DNA of 64,000 bases from Pantoea vagans (GCF_001506165.1 NZ_CP011427.1:992001-1056000); one strand, 5' to 3'. Counted from the first letter of the stretch, positions 28,771 to 41,450 are shown. The notes: a model not told the origin generated them from the sequence alone. A program made the numbers and translations.

Positions 28771-28812
28771 GATCTTCTCCTAAGCAGTAATTTGGGGCCA
28801 GCATCTCGTGGA

Positions 28813-30540
28813 TCAGCAGAGCGTTTTTTCTTTAATGAACTTGTTCACCAGGTTCATCAAATCTTCCGCTGTGGGTTGAGCCAGAGCCTGCTCCGCCAAT
28901 GCCTTCGCATCTTCGAAATTGGTATTACGAATAATCTTCTTGATGCTCGGGATTGAAATGGCACTCATGCTGAATTCGTCCAGCCCCATTCCCAGTAACA
29001 GTAGTGTAGCACGTTCATCACCCGCCAGCTCACCACACATGCCGGTCCATTTCCCTTCGGCATGTGACGCGTCGATCACTTGCTTAATGAGGCCGAGTAC
29101 GGATGGCGTCATTGGGTTATAGAGGTGTGAAATCAAATCATTACCACGATCGACCGCCAGAGTATACTGCGTCAGGTCATTTGTCCCAATACTAAAGAAG
29201 TCGACTTCTTTCGCCAGATGGCGAGCAATCACCGCTGAAGCCGGTGTTTCCACCATAATGCCCACTTCAATGGTCTCATCAAAGGACTTGCCTTCTTCAC
29301 GCAGCTGCGTTTTCAGCATTTCCAGCTCGGCCTTCAGCGCACGCACTTCTTCCACCGAAATAATCATCGGGAACATGATGCGCAGTTTGCCGAAGGAAGA
29401 GGCACGCAGAATAGCGCGCAGCTGAGCGTGCAGGATCTCTTTACGGTCCATCGCGATACGAATCGCGCGCCAGCCTAGGAACGGGTTGTCCTCTTTTGGC
29501 AGGTTCATGTACGGCAGATCTTTATCACCGCCGATGTCCATAGTACGCACGATTACGGCCTGAGAACCCATGGCTTCAGCAACGGCTTTGTAAGCCTGGA
29601 ACTGCTCTTCTTCGGTTGGCAGTGAGTCACGGTCCATAAACAGGAACTCGGTACGATACAGGCCCACGCCTTCCGCGCCGTTGCGCTCTGCACCAGCGAC
29701 ATCACGTACGGTACCAATGTTGGCACACACTTCAACCTGATGACCATCCAGCGTGATAGCAGGCAGGTCTTTCAGCTTAGCCAGTTCATGTTTTTCTGAC
29801 AGATACTGGGTTTGAATCGCTTTCAGCTCTTCTTGTTCAGCATCAGTAGGATTCACGTAAATTTTATTGTTTACGCCATCCAGAATCAGGAAATCACCGT
29901 TTTTAATTTGCGTGGTGACATTACCGGTGCCGACAATCGCTGGGATCTCCAGAGAACGCGCCATGATGGAGGTGTGAGAGGTACGTCCACCGATATCGGT
30001 AATAAAGCCCAGCACCTTCTTCAGGTTCAGCTGTGCGGTTTCTGACGGCGTTAAATCTTTCGCCACCAGAATAGATTCTTCTGCGATAGCACCCAGATCA
30101 ACAATGTGCAGACCGAGGATGTTTTGCAGCAGACGCTTACCGATGTCACGTACGTCAGCCGCACGTTCCTTCAGGTATTCGTCGTCGAGTTCTTCCAGTG
30201 CTTTGGCCTGGCCATCAATGACAGAGTACGCTGCAGCGTCAGCCGTGGCGTGATCTTTCTTAATCAGGTCGATGATTTCTTGCTCAAGCTCTTCGTCTTC
30301 GAGCAGCATGATATGACCTTCAAAGATCGCCGCTTTCTCTTCGCCGAGGGTTTCACCGGCTTTGACACGGATAGCTTCAAGCTGAACTGCCGCTTTGCCG
30401 CGACCATCAAGGAAGCGTTGAACTTCTTGCTCAACCTGGTCGTCAGTAATTTTTTTACGGCTGATGACGATCTCATCTTCCTTCAGCAGAAGTGCTTTGC
30501 CGAAAGCGATACCCGGTGATGCTAAAATGCCTGAAATCAT
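28813..30540 (-). CDS. ptsI: PTS enzyme I (phosphoenolpyruvate-protein phosphotransferase)
   Basis: This 575-residue protein has exactly the length of E. coli enzyme I. The phosphorylated histidine is His189 in [20 protein letters not shown]. The C-terminal PEP-binding barrel shows [74 protein letters not shown] and [10 protein letters not shown]. It passes phosphate from PEP to HPr. It sits between ptsH (159 bases upstream) and crr. Confidence 0.98.
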   Translation of the reverse strand: MISGILASPGIAFGKALLLKEDEIVISRKKITDDQVEQEVQRFLDGRGKAAVQLEAIRVKAGETLGEEKAAIFEGHIMLLEDEELEQEIIDLIKKDHATADAAAYSVIDGQAKALEELDDEYLKERAADVRDIGKRLLQNILGLHIVDLGAIAEESILVAKDLTPSETAQLNLKKVLGFITDIGGRTSHTSIMARSLEIPAIVGTGNVTTQIKNGDFLILDGVNNKIYVNPTDAEQEELKAIQTQYLSEKHELAKLKDLPAITLDGHQVEVCANIGTVRDVAGAERNGAEGVGLYRTEFLFMDRDSLPTEEEQFQAYKAVAEAMGSQAVIVRTMDIGGDKDLPYMNLPKEDNPFLGWRAIRIAMDRKEILHAQLRAILRASSFGKLRIMFPMIISVEEVRALKAELEMLKTQLREEGKSFDETIEVGIMVETPASAVIARHLAKEVDFFSIGTNDLTQYTLAVDRGNDLISHLYNPMTPSVLGLIKQVIDASHAEGKWTGMCGELAGDERATLLLLGMGLDEFSMSAISIPSIKKIIRNTNFEDAKALAEQALAQPTAEDLMNLVNKFIKEKTLC

Positions 30541-30699
30541 AACCCTACCTTTTAATCACGATGGCTCATTGACCCAATGCGTTGCCACTGTCACGGACCA
30601 GTACTCTAAGGAAGCAAGAACGCGGACAGGTTGTCCGCGATCAAGATTTTTGCACTCAATGGGGCAAAGGAGTCGGTTTAATTGCTTACCTGAGCGGAA

Positions 30700-30957
30700 T
30701 TACTCCAGCTCAGCCATCAGTTTCACCAGGTGCTCAACCGCTTGCTGCTCGTCTTCACCTTCAGCAGACAGCGTAACAACCGTACCCTGAGTCAGACCCA
30801 GAGTCTGCAGTTTGAACAGGCTTTTCGCGCTGGCAGATTTGCCATTAGAGGTCACAGTGATTTCTGACTGGAAAGCCTTAGCTTCTTTAACGAACTGAGC
30901 TGCAGGACGGGTATGAAGGCCGTTAGGTGCGGTAATGGTAACTTCTTGCTGGAACAT
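30700..30957 (-). CDS. ptsH: phosphocarrier protein HPr
   Basis: This 85-residue protein carries the phosphorylation site His15 in [12 protein letters not shown] and the conserved Ser46 in [12 protein letters not shown]. It relays phosphate from enzyme I to the sugar-specific EIIA proteins, including Crr encoded downstream. The gene starts a ptsH-ptsI-crr row as in E. coli, preceded by a long leader region shared with cysK upstream. Confidence 0.98.
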   Translation of the reverse strand: MFQQEVTITAPNGLHTRPAAQFVKEAKAFQSEITVTSNGKSASAKSLFKLQTLGLTQGTVVTLSAEGEDEQQAVEHLVKLMAELE

Positions 30958-31293
30958 TCTATTTCCCCAACTTTATCAGGTTTGGTGTTATGGATCTAAA
31001 GTCTAGCCTGGAGCCGCTACTTTAGCCTGTGTAGGTGCGCTGGTGTGGCATTAAGCTGACCAAAAAATGCGCTTCATAATGTGCGTCTTTCGGAGACAGA
31101 TCAAAAACTGCGCGAATTCGGCACTCCGTTAAGTATGCCGTGAATCGCCGTTTAGCCAAATCAGTAAATCGATTCAGCTTGATCCACTTCAAAGCCAGAT
31201 TAATTTCAGGCACCGAAATAATTGGGAGCTTAAATACCAGAGCCGCGACATTGAAATCAATCTGCCTGGTGGTAAAAGTGAGATCTACACCAC
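30958..31293. other. intergenic region upstream of ptsH
   Basis: About 336 bases between ptsH and the cysK terminator. It must contain the pts promoters, which in E. coli are several and CRP-controlled. No site could be placed with confidence by eye. The frames open across it do not look like genes: they lack a ribosome binding site and run into cysK. Confidence 0.5.
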
Positions 31294-31320
31294 AAAAAAG
31301 CACCCGATTGGGTGCTTTTT
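31294..31320 (-). terminator. rho-independent terminator of cysK
   Basis: On the minus strand AAAAAGCACCC-AATC-GGGTGCTTTTTT forms a stem with a T run, 24 bases after the cysK stop. Confidence 0.88.
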
Positions 31321-31343
31321 CCATCAATTTAAGACTTTGGCGG

Positions 31344-32315
31344 TTACTGCTGCAGCTCTTTTTCAGTGAACAGATCGGCGAACAATGCAGTGCTAAGGTA
31401 ACGCTCTCCAGAAGAGGGCAGGATGACCACAATGTTCTTGTTAGCGAAGGCTTCGTCTTCCTGCAATTGCAGAGCGGCAGCCACGGCAGCACCTGAAGAG
31501 ATACCGGCCAGAATGCCTTCTTCTTCCATCAACTGACGCGCAGTGCTGATCGCTTCTTCGTTGGTAATCGCCACCACACGGTCAACCAGTTTCAGGTCGA
31601 GGTTGCCCGGAATGAAACCAGCACCGATACCCTGAATCTTGTGTGGGCCGGGTTTAATCTCTTCACCTGCCAGCGCTTGCGCGATAACCGGCGAGTCTGT
31701 TGGCTCAACCGCCACCGTAATCAGCTCTTTCTTGCCTTTGGTATTTTTAATGTAGCGGCTAACGCCGGTCAGCGTGCCGCCGGTGCCCACACCCGCGATA
31801 AACACATCGACTTCGCCGTCTGTGTCTTCCCAGATTTCCGGGCCGGTGGTTTTCTCGTGGATTTCCGGGTTAGCCGGGTTGCTGAACTGCTGCAACAGCA
31901 CAAATTTGTCTGGGTCGCTAGCGACGATCTCTTCCGCTTTGGCGATGGCTCCTTTCATGCCTTTCGCGCCTTCGGTCAGCACCAGATTGGCACCCAGCGC
32001 CTTAAGCAGCTTACGGCGTTCAACCGACATGGTCTCTGGCATGGTCAGGGTTAATTTGTAACCGCGTGCCGCCGCAACGTAGGCCAGCGCAATACCGGTG
32101 TTACCGCTGGTGGGTTCAACCAGCTCAACCCCCGGTTTAAGAATGCCGCGTTTTTCCGCGTCCCAAATCATATTGGCACCGATACGGCATTTGACGCTGA
32201 AGCTCGGGTTACGCGACTCGACCTTCGCCAGAATGCGGCCGTTACCGATGCGGTTCAGTCGAACCAGCGGCGTATGACCAATTGTCAGAGAGTTGTCTTC
32301 ATAGATCTTACTCAT
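31344..32315 (-). CDS. cysK: cysteine synthase A (O-acetylserine sulfhydrylase A) CysK
   Basis: This 323-residue PLP enzyme makes cysteine from O-acetylserine and sulfide; it is the main aerobic enzyme. The PLP lysine is about residue 42 in [16 protein letters not shown]. The asparagine/substrate loop is [16 protein letters not shown] and the phosphate loop is [16 protein letters not shown]. The C-terminal [12 protein letters not shown] and [12 protein letters not shown] are family hallmarks. It is read toward ptsH as in E. coli and has its own terminator. The CysK C-terminal region can bind the CysE tail to form the cysteine synthase complex. Confidence 0.97.
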   Translation of the reverse strand: MSKIYEDNSLTIGHTPLVRLNRIGNGRILAKVESRNPSFSVKCRIGANMIWDAEKRGILKPGVELVEPTSGNTGIALAYVAAARGYKLTLTMPETMSVERRKLLKALGANLVLTEGAKGMKGAIAKAEEIVASDPDKFVLLQQFSNPANPEIHEKTTGPEIWEDTDGEVDVFIAGVGTGGTLTGVSRYIKNTKGKKELITVAVEPTDSPVIAQALAGEEIKPGPHKIQGIGAGFIPGNLDLKLVDRVVAITNEEAISTARQLMEEEGILAGISSGAAVAAALQLQEDEAFANKNIVVILPSSGERYLSTALFADLFTEKELQQ

Positions 32316-32455
32316 AGCTCGTCCTTAACTGTATGAAATATTGGGAACCCTCAGAGCATACCTTTTCTTCCCGTACGCGGAAGGAAAGAAATCGTATATC
32401 TATATAGCCCACAACCATAAGCCTTACGCAAAAATGCATAAGGCTTTTTGAAGCT

Positions 32456-33214
32456 TTAATGACGTGTGTGTTGCATACGATAACGGTCAACCCACATCGC
32501 TGTGGCGCCACATACCGCCACCGGCATGATGGCCAGATTCAGAATTGGAATCATGGTAAACAGGCTCACCATCGCACCGAACTGCATATTGGCGGTCTTA
32601 TGCTGACGCAATGCACTGCGCATCTGGTGGAAACTCACTTTGTGGTTGTCAAACGGATAATCGCAATACTGTATCGACAACATCCAGGCGCTGAACAAAA
32701 ACCATAAGACCGGGGTGACGGTTTGTCCAAATCCAGGGACAAAATAGAGCACCAGCAAGCCGAGTGCACGCGGCAGGTAGTAGCCCAGCTTTTGTAATTC
32801 GCGCTTCATAATGCGCGGGATATCTTTGAACATCGCCATCCAGCCACTGTCTGGCAGCGGTTTGCCGGTCAGGCGTCCTTCCAGCTGCTCTGCCAACAGC
32901 CCGCAGAAGGGAGCGGCAATCCAGTTGGCCAGGGTGGAGAAGAAGTAACTAAACACCAGCACAATCGAGATAACCGACAGCGGCCAAAGTAAATAACTCA
33001 GCCACTGCAACCAGTCTGGTACGTGGGACAACACGGCAGGGATCCATTGGCCCAGACGTTGAAACAGCCAGATAAAGGCGCCGCCCAGCAGCACGATGTT
33101 AACCAGCAGCGGGATAATAACGTAACGGCGAATGCCAGGCAGGCGAACCAACTTCCAGCCTTCGGCAAAGTAATGAATACCATTAAATGATGAGGGTAAG
33201 TTCTCTGCGGGCAT
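32456..33214 (-). CDS. cysZ: sulfate transporter/channel CysZ
   Basis: This 252-residue inner-membrane protein matches E. coli CysZ along its length: [116 protein letters not shown] and [23 protein letters not shown]. It imports sulfate for cysteine synthesis and is normally encoded beside cysK. Some 140 bases separate the two genes; they contain an AAGCCTTA/TAAGGCTT hairpin whose T run faces the + strand. Confidence 0.95.
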   Translation of the reverse strand: MPAENLPSSFNGIHYFAEGWKLVRLPGIRRYVIIPLLVNIVLLGGAFIWLFQRLGQWIPAVLSHVPDWLQWLSYLLWPLSVISIVLVFSYFFSTLANWIAAPFCGLLAEQLEGRLTGKPLPDSGWMAMFKDIPRIMKRELQKLGYYLPRALGLLVLYFVPGFGQTVTPVLWFLFSAWMLSIQYCDYPFDNHKVSFHQMRSALRQHKTANMQFGAMVSLFTMIPILNLAIMPVAVCGATAMWVDRYRMQHTRH

Positions 33215-33432
33215 AGCGAGCCATTCTCCTTGTGTGTGGCGGCGCGCACATCATAACCTGGCTTTTTGTCGGCGGCAGGGGCACATTGCGCGAAAAAACA
33301 GCAAAAAAGCGTGGGGCAGCTATCTTATTTGTCAGAAAATACTGCACAGACTTGCACTTGTGTAGCTGGGCAAATACAGTTAGAGGATAAAGTTTGCCGT
33401 GGTGGCAAGGTATTGGAACAACAGAGAATACA

Positions 33433-34419
33433 ATGATGCAGGATTTGCGTCTGATATTAATCGTTGTTGGCGCGATCGCCATAATAGCGCTGCTACTTCA
33501 CGGACTGTGGACCAGCCGTAAAGAGCGCTCTTCCGTGTTTCGTGATCGCCCGCACAAACGTCTGAAACAACGCGATGAAGCCGATGAAGATCTGCTGAGC
33601 GACGAAGATGATGGCGTCGGCGAAGTTCGTGTGAGCCGTCATCGTGACGCCCATGAAGAGCCTGAATTTGACGCGCCTGTGACTAAACCTGTCAGCGCGC
33701 CGCGTGCGCCTGAACCTGTGCGTCAGCCGTTCCCACGTCATGAAGCGCCATTGATGGGCGATCCACTGCTGGATGATGAGCCAGCCGTGCGTCAACCTGC
33801 ACCGCAAGCGCCTGTACCACCCGTAGCGAGACCTGCGCCTGCGCCACAACCTCAGCCAGTGCAGGCCGATCCTTTGCTGGATAATGAGCCACTGTCTGCA
33901 ACCCAGCCTGCGCCTGAATTCCAGGCTGCGGAAGAACCTGAATTTGAAGAAGAAGCACCGGTGGTGCAGGAACAGCCGGCGCAGCCTGCTGCCTCTTCAC
34001 AAAGAAAAAATGAAGCGGTGCTGGTACTGCACGTGGCCGCGCACACCGGTGGTGAACTGAACGGCGAAGCGCTGTTGCAGGGTATTCTGCAAGCGGGCTT
34101 CCAGTTTGGAGAAATGAACATTTTCCATCGCCATCTCAGCCCAGCAGGCAGCGGACCTGTGCTGTTTAGCCTGGCGAATATGGTCAAGCCGGGCTCATTT
34201 AACCCGGACACCATGGGCGATTTCACTACGCCGGGCATCTCCATCTTTATGATGGTGCCGTCTTACGGTGATGCCAACCAGAACTTCAAGCTGATGCTGC
34301 AGTCAGCACAGCGTATCGCTGATGATGTGGGTGGTGTGGTGCTGGATGATGAGCGCCGCATGATGACGCCACAGAAGCTGGAAACCTACAAAGCACGCAT
34401 TCGTGAAGTGATTGGCTAA
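33433..34419 (+). CDS. zipA: cell division protein ZipA
   Basis: This 328-residue essential division protein tethers FtsZ to the inner membrane. The N-terminal helix [26 protein letters not shown] anchors it. It is followed by a charged segment and a long Pro/Gln/Glu-rich flexible linker (about residues 75-190), then the globular FtsZ-binding domain with [65 protein letters not shown] and RRMMTPQKL. The start at 33433 matches the E. coli MMQD start. It is divergent from cysZ and followed by a terminator before ligA. Confidence 0.97.
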   Translation: MMQDLRLILIVVGAIAIIALLLHGLWTSRKERSSVFRDRPHKRLKQRDEADEDLLSDEDDGVGEVRVSRHRDAHEEPEFDAPVTKPVSAPRAPEPVRQPFPRHEAPLMGDPLLDDEPAVRQPAPQAPVPPVARPAPAPQPQPVQADPLLDNEPLSATQPAPEFQAAEEPEFEEEAPVVQEQPAQPAASSQRKNEAVLVLHVAAHTGGELNGEALLQGILQAGFQFGEMNIFHRHLSPAGSGPVLFSLANMVKPGSFNPDTMGDFTTPGISIFMMVPSYGDANQNFKLMLQSAQRIADDVGGVVLDDERRMMTPQKLETYKARIREVIG

Positions 34420-34447
34420 CCGTCTTTCATCGTGAAAAATATTAACT

Positions 34448-34473
34448 AAACCCCCGCATGTCGGGGGTTTTTT
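34448..34473 (+). terminator. rho-independent terminator after zipA
   Basis: CCCCCG-CATGT-CGGGGG is followed by TTTTTT. It lies in the 69-base gap before ligA, so ligA has either read-through or its own promoter. Confidence 0.85.
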
Positions 34474-34482
34474 ATCGGGTAA

Positions 34483-36504
<2,022 letters not shown>

Positions 36505-36505
36505 C

Positions 36506-36724
36506 ATGGAGAAACATCAGTTGGTGGAAATCGCCAACATGGCGATGCTCTTTGGTAAGTACAAAGGCCGTATGTTGATCGATTTACCTGAAGAGTATTT
36601 GCTGTGGTTTGCGCGCAAAAACGAGTTTCCCGCAGGCAAGTTAGGTGACCTGATGCAACTGACGCTGGCGATTAAAATTGAAGGATTAGAGGGGTTGGTT
36701 AAACCCCTCAAGCGCAGTGAATAG
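36506..36724 (+). CDS. ypeB: DUF3820 family small protein YpeB
   Basis: This 72-residue protein has the length of E. coli YpeB and shares the central phrase FGKYKGRMLIDLPEEYLLWFARKNEFPAGKLGDLMQLTL. The start at 36506 lies just after the ligA TGA, with GGAG inside the end of ligA, so translation is likely coupled. The function is unknown. A bidirectional terminator follows. Confidence 0.9.
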   Translation: MEKHQLVEIANMAMLFGKYKGRMLIDLPEEYLLWFARKNEFPAGKLGDLMQLTLAIKIEGLEGLVKPLKRSE

Positions 36725-36726
36725 TA

Positions 36727-36752
36727 AAACGGCCCGTATTTGCGGGCCGTTT
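36727..36752. terminator. bidirectional terminator between ypeB and yfeH
   Basis: AAACGGCCCG-TATTTG-CGGGCCGTTT is a perfect 10-bp stem with A/T-rich flanks, placed between two convergent genes. Confidence 0.82.
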
Positions 36753-36754
36753 GC

Positions 36755-37756
36755 TTAGGATTTTTGCGTTTCCACTTGCTGCTGCGCCAGCCGCTTCTCA
36801 TTGCCTGCCTTGTAGCGTTGGGCAATAAAGGAACACACCATCAACTGCACCTGATGGAAGATCATCAACGGCAGTACGATAATCCCCACCGAACTGGCCG
36901 GGAACAGAATGTTGGCCATCGGTACACCATTAGCCAGACTTTTCTTCGAACCACAGAACAGCACCACGATTTCATCAGCCCGGCTGAAACCAAACAGACG
37001 CGAAGCCCCAAGGTTAATTGCCAGCGCGACAAACAGAATCACCACGCTGCCCACCAGAATCCACAGCAGCGTATCCACGCCCACGCGATGCCAGATGCCG
37101 TTCACAACCGCTTCACTGAAGGCGGAATAGACCACCAGCAGGATTGAAGTCTGGTCAGTTTTGCCAATCAGGCTGCGATGCTTCTCTATCCAGCCGCCAA
37201 TCCAGCGACGAGACAAGTGACCAATCACGAACGGCACTAACAGTTGCAGCATGATTTTGCCAATCTGTTCGAGACCATTACTCGGCGCATCGCTGTGCAC
37301 ATTCATCACCAGATTGACCAGCAGCGGCGAAACAAATACGCCGAGCAAACTGGAAGCCGATGCTGCACAGACCGCAGCGGCGACGTTACCGCCCGCCATG
37401 GAGGTGAAGGCAATGGCTGACTGAACAGTCGCGGGCAGAATACACAGATAGATGAAGCCGGTGTAAATCTCCGCACCAACGTTAACCGGATGCCACCACA
37501 CCAGCAGCAAACCCAGAATCGGGAATACCACAAAGGTGCTGCACATAATCCACAGATGCAAACGCCAGTGGCTACTGCCTGCAATGATTTTTTCGCGAGA
37601 TAACTTGGCACCGTGCATAAAGAACAGCAGGGCAATGGCGGCGGTGGTCAGATACTCAAAGAAATCAACAAAACCGCCTTTGGCCGGAATAAAGCTTGCC
37701 AGCAGCACGGTGATGATGAGTTTGACCATCATTGGGTCGAGTCGTAAAAATCCCAT
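36755..37756 (-). CDS. yfeH: bile acid:sodium symporter family protein YfeH
   Basis: This 333-residue membrane protein has about nine or ten hydrophobic segments and the SBF/Asbt-like family pattern: MHGAKLSREKII, LCILPATVQSAIAFTSMAGGNVAAAVCAASASSLLGVFVSPLLV, and VLFCGSKKSLANGVPMANILFP. The motif around Gln-Ser-Ala-Ile (crossing region) is typical of sodium-coupled organic-anion carriers. The substrate is unknown. It is divergent from the LysR gene yfeR, as in E. coli, and YfeR is a likely regulator of it. Confidence 0.9.
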   Translation of the reverse strand: MGFLRLDPMMVKLIITVLLASFIPAKGGFVDFFEYLTTAAIALLFFMHGAKLSREKIIAGSSHWRLHLWIMCSTFVVFPILGLLLVWWHPVNVGAEIYTGFIYLCILPATVQSAIAFTSMAGGNVAAAVCAASASSLLGVFVSPLLVNLVMNVHSDAPSNGLEQIGKIMLQLLVPFVIGHLSRRWIGGWIEKHRSLIGKTDQTSILLVVYSAFSEAVVNGIWHRVGVDTLLWILVGSVVILFVALAINLGASRLFGFSRADEIVVLFCGSKKSLANGVPMANILFPASSVGIIVLPLMIFHQVQLMVCSFIAQRYKAGNEKRLAQQQVETQKS

Positions 37757-37856
37757 TGTTACAATCCGGTTAATAATAAAAATGATGGTGCTGATTGTGC
37801 GCTACTCGGGTTTAGAAATAAAATTGATTTATTGCATTAATCTATGAGCGATATCG

Positions 37857-38777
37857 ATGAATTACACCTTACGTCAGCTACGCACCTTTGTTGCGGTGGC
37901 ACAGCAGGGGAGCTTTAGCCAGGCAGGACAGGCCATTGGCCTCAGCCAGTCTGCGGTGAGCCACAGTATTAAAGAGCTTGAAGCCGAAATGGGGGTGCGA
38001 TTACTCGATCGCACCACGCGAGAGGTGATGTTAACGGAAGCGGGGCACCAACTGGCATCACGCATTGAGCGGCTGTTGGAAGAGTTAAACACCACGGTGT
38101 TGGATGTGCGCAGCTATGGGGAACAGCGCAGCGGCACGGTGCGGGTGGCCGCGAGTCAGACCCCTTCGGCAAACCTGATGCCGCAATGTTTAGCGGGCAG
38201 TCAGCAACGTTATCCGGATATTCGTGTGATTTTGCACGACCGCGCGCAGCAGTCGGTGCTACAGAGCGTACGTAATGCGGAAGTCGATTTTGGTATTGTT
38301 ATCGGACCGCTGGCGGAAGCCGATTTTGATGCCGAAGATATTTTGCAAGAGCCGTTTTTACTGTTGTGCCACCAGGACGATGTGCTGGCGCAGGTGGAGC
38401 AAGCCGAGTGGGCGATGTTAGCGGGGCGCAATCTGGTGTTACAGGATTATGCTTCCGGCAGTCGCTTACTGGTGGATGCGGCTTTGCAGCAGTTATCCAT
38501 AAAGGTGCAGGTGGTGCAGGAGATTGGTCACCCCGCCACGTTGTTTCCGATGGTGGAGGCGGGAATAGGCATCAGTATTTTGCCAGCGTTAGCGCTGCCA
38601 CTGCCTTCAGGGCGCAAACTTGCAGTACGTCGACTCTATCCAGAGATCAATCGTCATCTGATGTTGATTAAACGAAAGAATCGGTCTTTGACCCCGGCCG
38701 CCGAAGCCATCTGGCAGGAGGTGCGCCAACAGGCAAGCCTGCTGGCGCAACAACGCGCACTCAAACCGGCGTTTTAG
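37857..38777 (+). CDS. yfeR: LysR-family transcriptional regulator YfeR
   Basis: This 306-residue LysR regulator has an N-terminal helix-turn-helix ([59 protein letters not shown], about residues 5-62) and a periplasmic-binding-like effector domain. It is separated from yfeH by a 100-base divergent promoter region, in which an autoregulated site is expected. Its TAG stop overlaps the stop codon of the convergent FlxA-like gene by four bases including both stops. Confidence 0.9.
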   Translation: MNYTLRQLRTFVAVAQQGSFSQAGQAIGLSQSAVSHSIKELEAEMGVRLLDRTTREVMLTEAGHQLASRIERLLEELNTTVLDVRSYGEQRSGTVRVAASQTPSANLMPQCLAGSQQRYPDIRVILHDRAQQSVLQSVRNAEVDFGIVIGPLAEADFDAEDILQEPFLLLCHQDDVLAQVEQAEWAMLAGRNLVLQDYASGSRLLVDAALQQLSIKVQVVQEIGHPATLFPMVEAGIGISILPALALPLPSGRKLAVRRLYPEINRHLMLIKRKNRSLTPAAEAIWQEVRQQASLLAQQRALKPAF

Positions 38778-39124
38778 ACGTAAACGTTGATTTGGTTGGT
38801 ATCGGTCGGACGATTAATGCCATCAGCTTTCGGTGCGCTGGTGGCACTGGCCGCAGTCGGCTGCTGCGCTTCTTGCTTCTGCTGCGCTTTTTCTGCCTGC
38901 TGCTGCTCAATTTGCGCTATCTGCGCTTCTACCATCGCAATCTGTGATTCCAGCATCTGCTGTTCTTCAGATTTCTGTTCATCCGTGAGGGTATCGTCAT
39001 CTGCCAGATCTTTAACCTGTTGAGTCAGGCTTTGGATCTGTTTATTCAGGCTGGCGATTTGTGAGGTGGAACCTCCACCACTGCTTGCGCTACTGATGCT
39101 GCTTACACTTGAGATAGTCGACAT
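38774..39124 (-). CDS. FlxA-like family small protein
   Basis: This 116-residue protein has a Ser/Gly-rich N-terminus ([25 protein letters not shown]), a central predicted coiled coil ([58 protein letters not shown]) and an Ala/Thr-rich tail. This is the FlxA-like pattern; FlxA in E. coli is a flagellar-regulon (FliA) product of unknown role. No flagellar gene is nearby. AAGGAGTAAACC before the ATG is a good ribosome binding site. It converges on yfeR with overlapping stops. Confidence 0.75.
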   Translation of the reverse strand: MSTISSVSSISSASSGGGSTSQIASLNKQIQSLTQQVKDLADDDTLTDEQKSEEQQMLESQIAMVEAQIAQIEQQQAEKAQQKQEAQQPTAASATSAPKADGINRPTDTNQINVYV

Positions 39125-39241
39125 GGTTTACTCCTTGCAATAGACCATTATCGTTATCGGCACAGGTGGGAACAGCCTTGAGCACGCAAAGCGTTAAGCC
39201 AGTGAAAAGGTTTTGTGAGGACGGGGTGTTTTACGCATAGC

Positions 39242-39266
39242 AAAAAGGCGCCTTTAGGGCGCCTTT
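39242..39266 (-). terminator. terminator of the tRNA-Val/tRNA-Lys operon
   Basis: On the minus strand AAAGGCGCC-CTAA-GGCGCCTTTTTG follows tRNA-Lys by six bases. The hairpin also has a T run toward the FlxA-like side. Confidence 0.85.
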
Positions 39267-39272
39267 CTACAT

Positions 39273-39348
39273 TGGTGGGTCGTGCAGGATTCGAACCTGC
39301 GACCAATTGATTAAAAGTCAACTGCTCTACCAACTGAGCTAACGACCC
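39273..39348 (-). tRNA. lysV: tRNA-Lys (anticodon TTT)
   Basis: A 76-base tRNA with encoded CCA. On the minus strand it begins GGGTCGTTAGCTCAGTTGG, the anticodon loop reads CTTTTAA (TTT), and it ends GACCCACCA. It is the last gene of a Val-Val-Val-Lys transcript, the same order as E. coli valUXY-lysV. Confidence 0.98.
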
Positions 39349-39352
39349 GAAG

Positions 39353-39428
39353 TGGTGGGCGATGACGGGCTCGAACCGCCGACCCCCTCCGTGTAAAGGA
39401 GATGCTCTACCAACTGAGCTAATCGCCC
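39353..39428 (-). tRNA. valY: tRNA-Val (anticodon TAC), third copy in the transcript
   Basis: A 76-base tRNA with encoded CCA; acceptor GGGCGAT pairs with ATCGCCC, and the anticodon stem-loop has TTTACAC (TAC). The sequence is identical to the copy at 39470-39545. Confidence 0.98.
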
Positions 39429-39469
39429 ACTTCGGAACTGCTTAACAAGAGTGTCATCTGACTAAGATA

Positions 39470-39545
39470 TGGTGGGCGATGACGGGCTCGAACCGCCGAC
39501 CCCCTCCGTGTAAAGGAGATGCTCTACCAACTGAGCTAATCGCCC
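39470..39545 (-). tRNA. valX: tRNA-Val (anticodon TAC), second copy
   Basis: A 76-base tRNA with encoded CCA, identical to the copy at 39353-39428; spacer of 41 bases between them. Confidence 0.98.
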
Positions 39546-39593
39546 ATATCTTACTCTTTCCAAACTCTTGCACACTGCGGACCACTTTAAGAG

Positions 39594-39669
39594 TGGTGGG
39601 TGATGACGGGCTCGAACCGCCGACCCCCTCCGTGTAAAGGAGATGCTCTACCAACTGAGCTAATCACCC
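39594..39669 (-). tRNA. valU: tRNA-Val (anticodon TAC), first copy, acceptor-stem variant
   Basis: A 76-base tRNA with encoded CCA. Its acceptor reads GGGTGAT with ATCACCC, so the fourth base pair is T-A instead of the C-G seen in the other two copies. The rest, including the TAC anticodon, is the same. Confidence 0.98.
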
Positions 39670-39686
39670 CCGCTGTGTGGAGTCGC

Positions 39687-39714
39687 ATTATAGGGATCCT
39701 TCGAAGTGAGTCAA
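39687..39714 (-). promoter_or_regulatory. sigma-70 promoter of the tRNA-Val/tRNA-Lys operon
   Basis: On the minus strand TTGACT and TATAAT are separated by 16 bases, followed by the GC-rich discriminator GCGACTCC, typical of stable-RNA promoters under stringent control. It ends 18 bases before the first tRNA-Val. Confidence 0.85.
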
Positions 39715-39942
39715 CGCTTTTTAAAACATAAATGTTTGTTCGCTCTAAATTTAGGCGTAATGTCGCGCTTTTAGTCAATGTGCTGGTTTTATTAGCAGAA
39801 AAACGCAGTTGAATAAGCGATGCCACCGCGAGAGTCATTGAGGAAAGCGTCTCACCTGCTAGAATATGCCCACTGTTTTTTCGCGTTAACCCGTTTTTTT
39901 GTCATCCAGATAAAGAAACCTGCGCATCTAAGGCAATGCTGA

Positions 39943-41364
39943 ATGAAAATCAAAACTCGCTTCGCACCCAGCCCCACTGGCTACCTGCATGTGGGCGGTG
40001 CCCGTACTGCTCTCTATTCCTGGCTGTATGCTCGCCATAACAAGGGCGAATTCGTTCTGCGTATCGAAGATACCGATTTAGAACGTTCTACGCCGGAAGC
40101 CATTGAAGCCATCATGGATGGTATGCACTGGCTTAACCTGCAATGGGATGAGGGCCCGTACTATCAGACGAAGCGCTTTGATCGTTACAACGCGGTCATT
40201 GATGAAATGGTAGAGGCTGGCTCTGCTTATAAATGCTATTGCTCAAAAGAGCGTTTAGAAGCTCTGCGTGAAGAACAGATGGCGAAAGGTGAGAAGCCAC
40301 GCTATGACGGTCGTTGCCGTGACAGCCACGAGCATCACGCTGCGGATGAGCCATGTGTGGTGCGTTTCCGTAACCCGCAAGAAGGTTCGGTGATTTTCGA
40401 TGACCAAATCCGTGGTCCGATCGAATTCAGTAACCAAGAGCTGGATGATTTGATCATTCGTCGTACTGATGGTTCGCCAACCTATAACTTCTGCGTCGTG
40501 GTGGATGACTGGGATATGGGCATCACCCATGTTATTCGTGGTGAGGACCATATTAATAACACGCCGCGCCAGATTAATATCCTGAAAGCGATTGGCGCTG
40601 AAGTGCCTACCTATGCGCACGTGTCTATGATTCTGGGTGATGACAGCAAGAAGCTGTCGAAGCGTCATGGCGCGGTAGGGGTGATGCAGTATCGTGATGA
40701 CGGCTATCTGCCGGAAGCGCTGCTCAACTATCTGGTTCGCCTGGGTTGGTCGCATGGCGATCAGGAAATTTTCAGCGTGGCAGAAATGGCCGAGCTGTTT
40801 ACCCTGGATGCAGTCAGCAAATCAGCCAGTGCTTTCAACACTGAAAAACTGCAGTGGCTGAACCATCACTATATAAATACGCTGCCGCCAGAATACGTGG
40901 CGACGCAGCTGCAGTGGCACATTGAACAGCAAAATATTGATACCCGCACCGGCCCGGAACTGGCGAAGCTGGTGACGCTGTTGGGTGAGCGCTGCAAAAC
41001 GCTGGTCGAGATCGCGGCTTCTTGCCGTTACTTCTATGAAGAGTTCGACGCCTTTGATGCGGATGCGGCCAAGAAACACTTGCGTCCTGTTGCGCGTCAG
41101 CCGCTGGAAGTGGTACGTGATAAGCTGGCTGCGCTTAGTGACAGCGAGTGGAATGCGGAAAACGTGCATAACGCGATTCAGGGCGCAGCCGATGCACTGG
41201 AGCTGGGAATGGGCAAAGTGGGTATGCCACTGCGTGTGGCGGTGACGGGCGCAGGCCAGTCTCCGGCACTGGATGTCACCGTTGAAGCCATTGGTCGCAG
41301 CCGTAGCGTGGCGCGTATTGAAAAAGCGCTGGCATTTATTGCTGAGCGTGAAGCCCAGGCTTAA
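39943..41364 (+). CDS. gltX: glutamyl-tRNA synthetase GltX
   Basis: This 473-residue class I aminoacyl-tRNA synthetase attaches glutamate to tRNA-Glu. The HIGH-type motif is in [18 protein letters not shown] and the KMSKS-type motif is KLSKR at residues 237-241. The cysteine- and histidine-containing insertion [11 protein letters not shown]...RYDGRCRDS...HHAADEPC is the usual zinc-binding region of the E. coli type. It is divergent from the tRNA-Val operon and converges on yfeC, as in E. coli. Confidence 0.98.
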   Translation: MKIKTRFAPSPTGYLHVGGARTALYSWLYARHNKGEFVLRIEDTDLERSTPEAIEAIMDGMHWLNLQWDEGPYYQTKRFDRYNAVIDEMVEAGSAYKCYCSKERLEALREEQMAKGEKPRYDGRCRDSHEHHAADEPCVVRFRNPQEGSVIFDDQIRGPIEFSNQELDDLIIRRTDGSPTYNFCVVVDDWDMGITHVIRGEDHINNTPRQINILKAIGAEVPTYAHVSMILGDDSKKLSKRHGAVGVMQYRDDGYLPEALLNYLVRLGWSHGDQEIFSVAEMAELFTLDAVSKSASAFNTEKLQWLNHHYINTLPPEYVATQLQWHIEQQNIDTRTGPELAKLVTLLGERCKTLVEIAASCRYFYEEFDAFDADAAKKHLRPVARQPLEVVRDKLAALSDSEWNAENVHNAIQGAADALELGMGKVGMPLRVAVTGAGQSPALDVTVEAIGRSRSVARIEKALAFIAEREAQA

Positions 41365-41415
41365 TTGAGTGAGCGGCTGCCATCAAAGGCTGCCGCTACA
41401 ATTATTGCGGGCATT

Positions 41416-41450
41416 AAAAAAGCCGGGAGCATAATGCCCCCGGCTTTTTT
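41416..41450. terminator. bidirectional terminator between gltX and yfeC
   Basis: AAAAAAGCCGGG and CCCGGCTTTTTT form the stem around AGCATAATGCC. It serves the convergent gltX (+) and yfeC (-) transcripts and touches the yfeC stop. Confidence 0.88.

Noticed and set aside
31022..31492. 156-residue open frame running from the ptsH leader into cysK
   Set aside because: It overlaps the 3' end of cysK out of frame and crosses its terminator; composition is not protein-like and no start signal is seen.
32420..32452. Hairpin AAGCCTTA/TAAGGCTT as terminator of cysZ
   Set aside because: The T run follows the stem only on the + strand, whereas both neighbouring genes are on the minus strand; its role is unclear.
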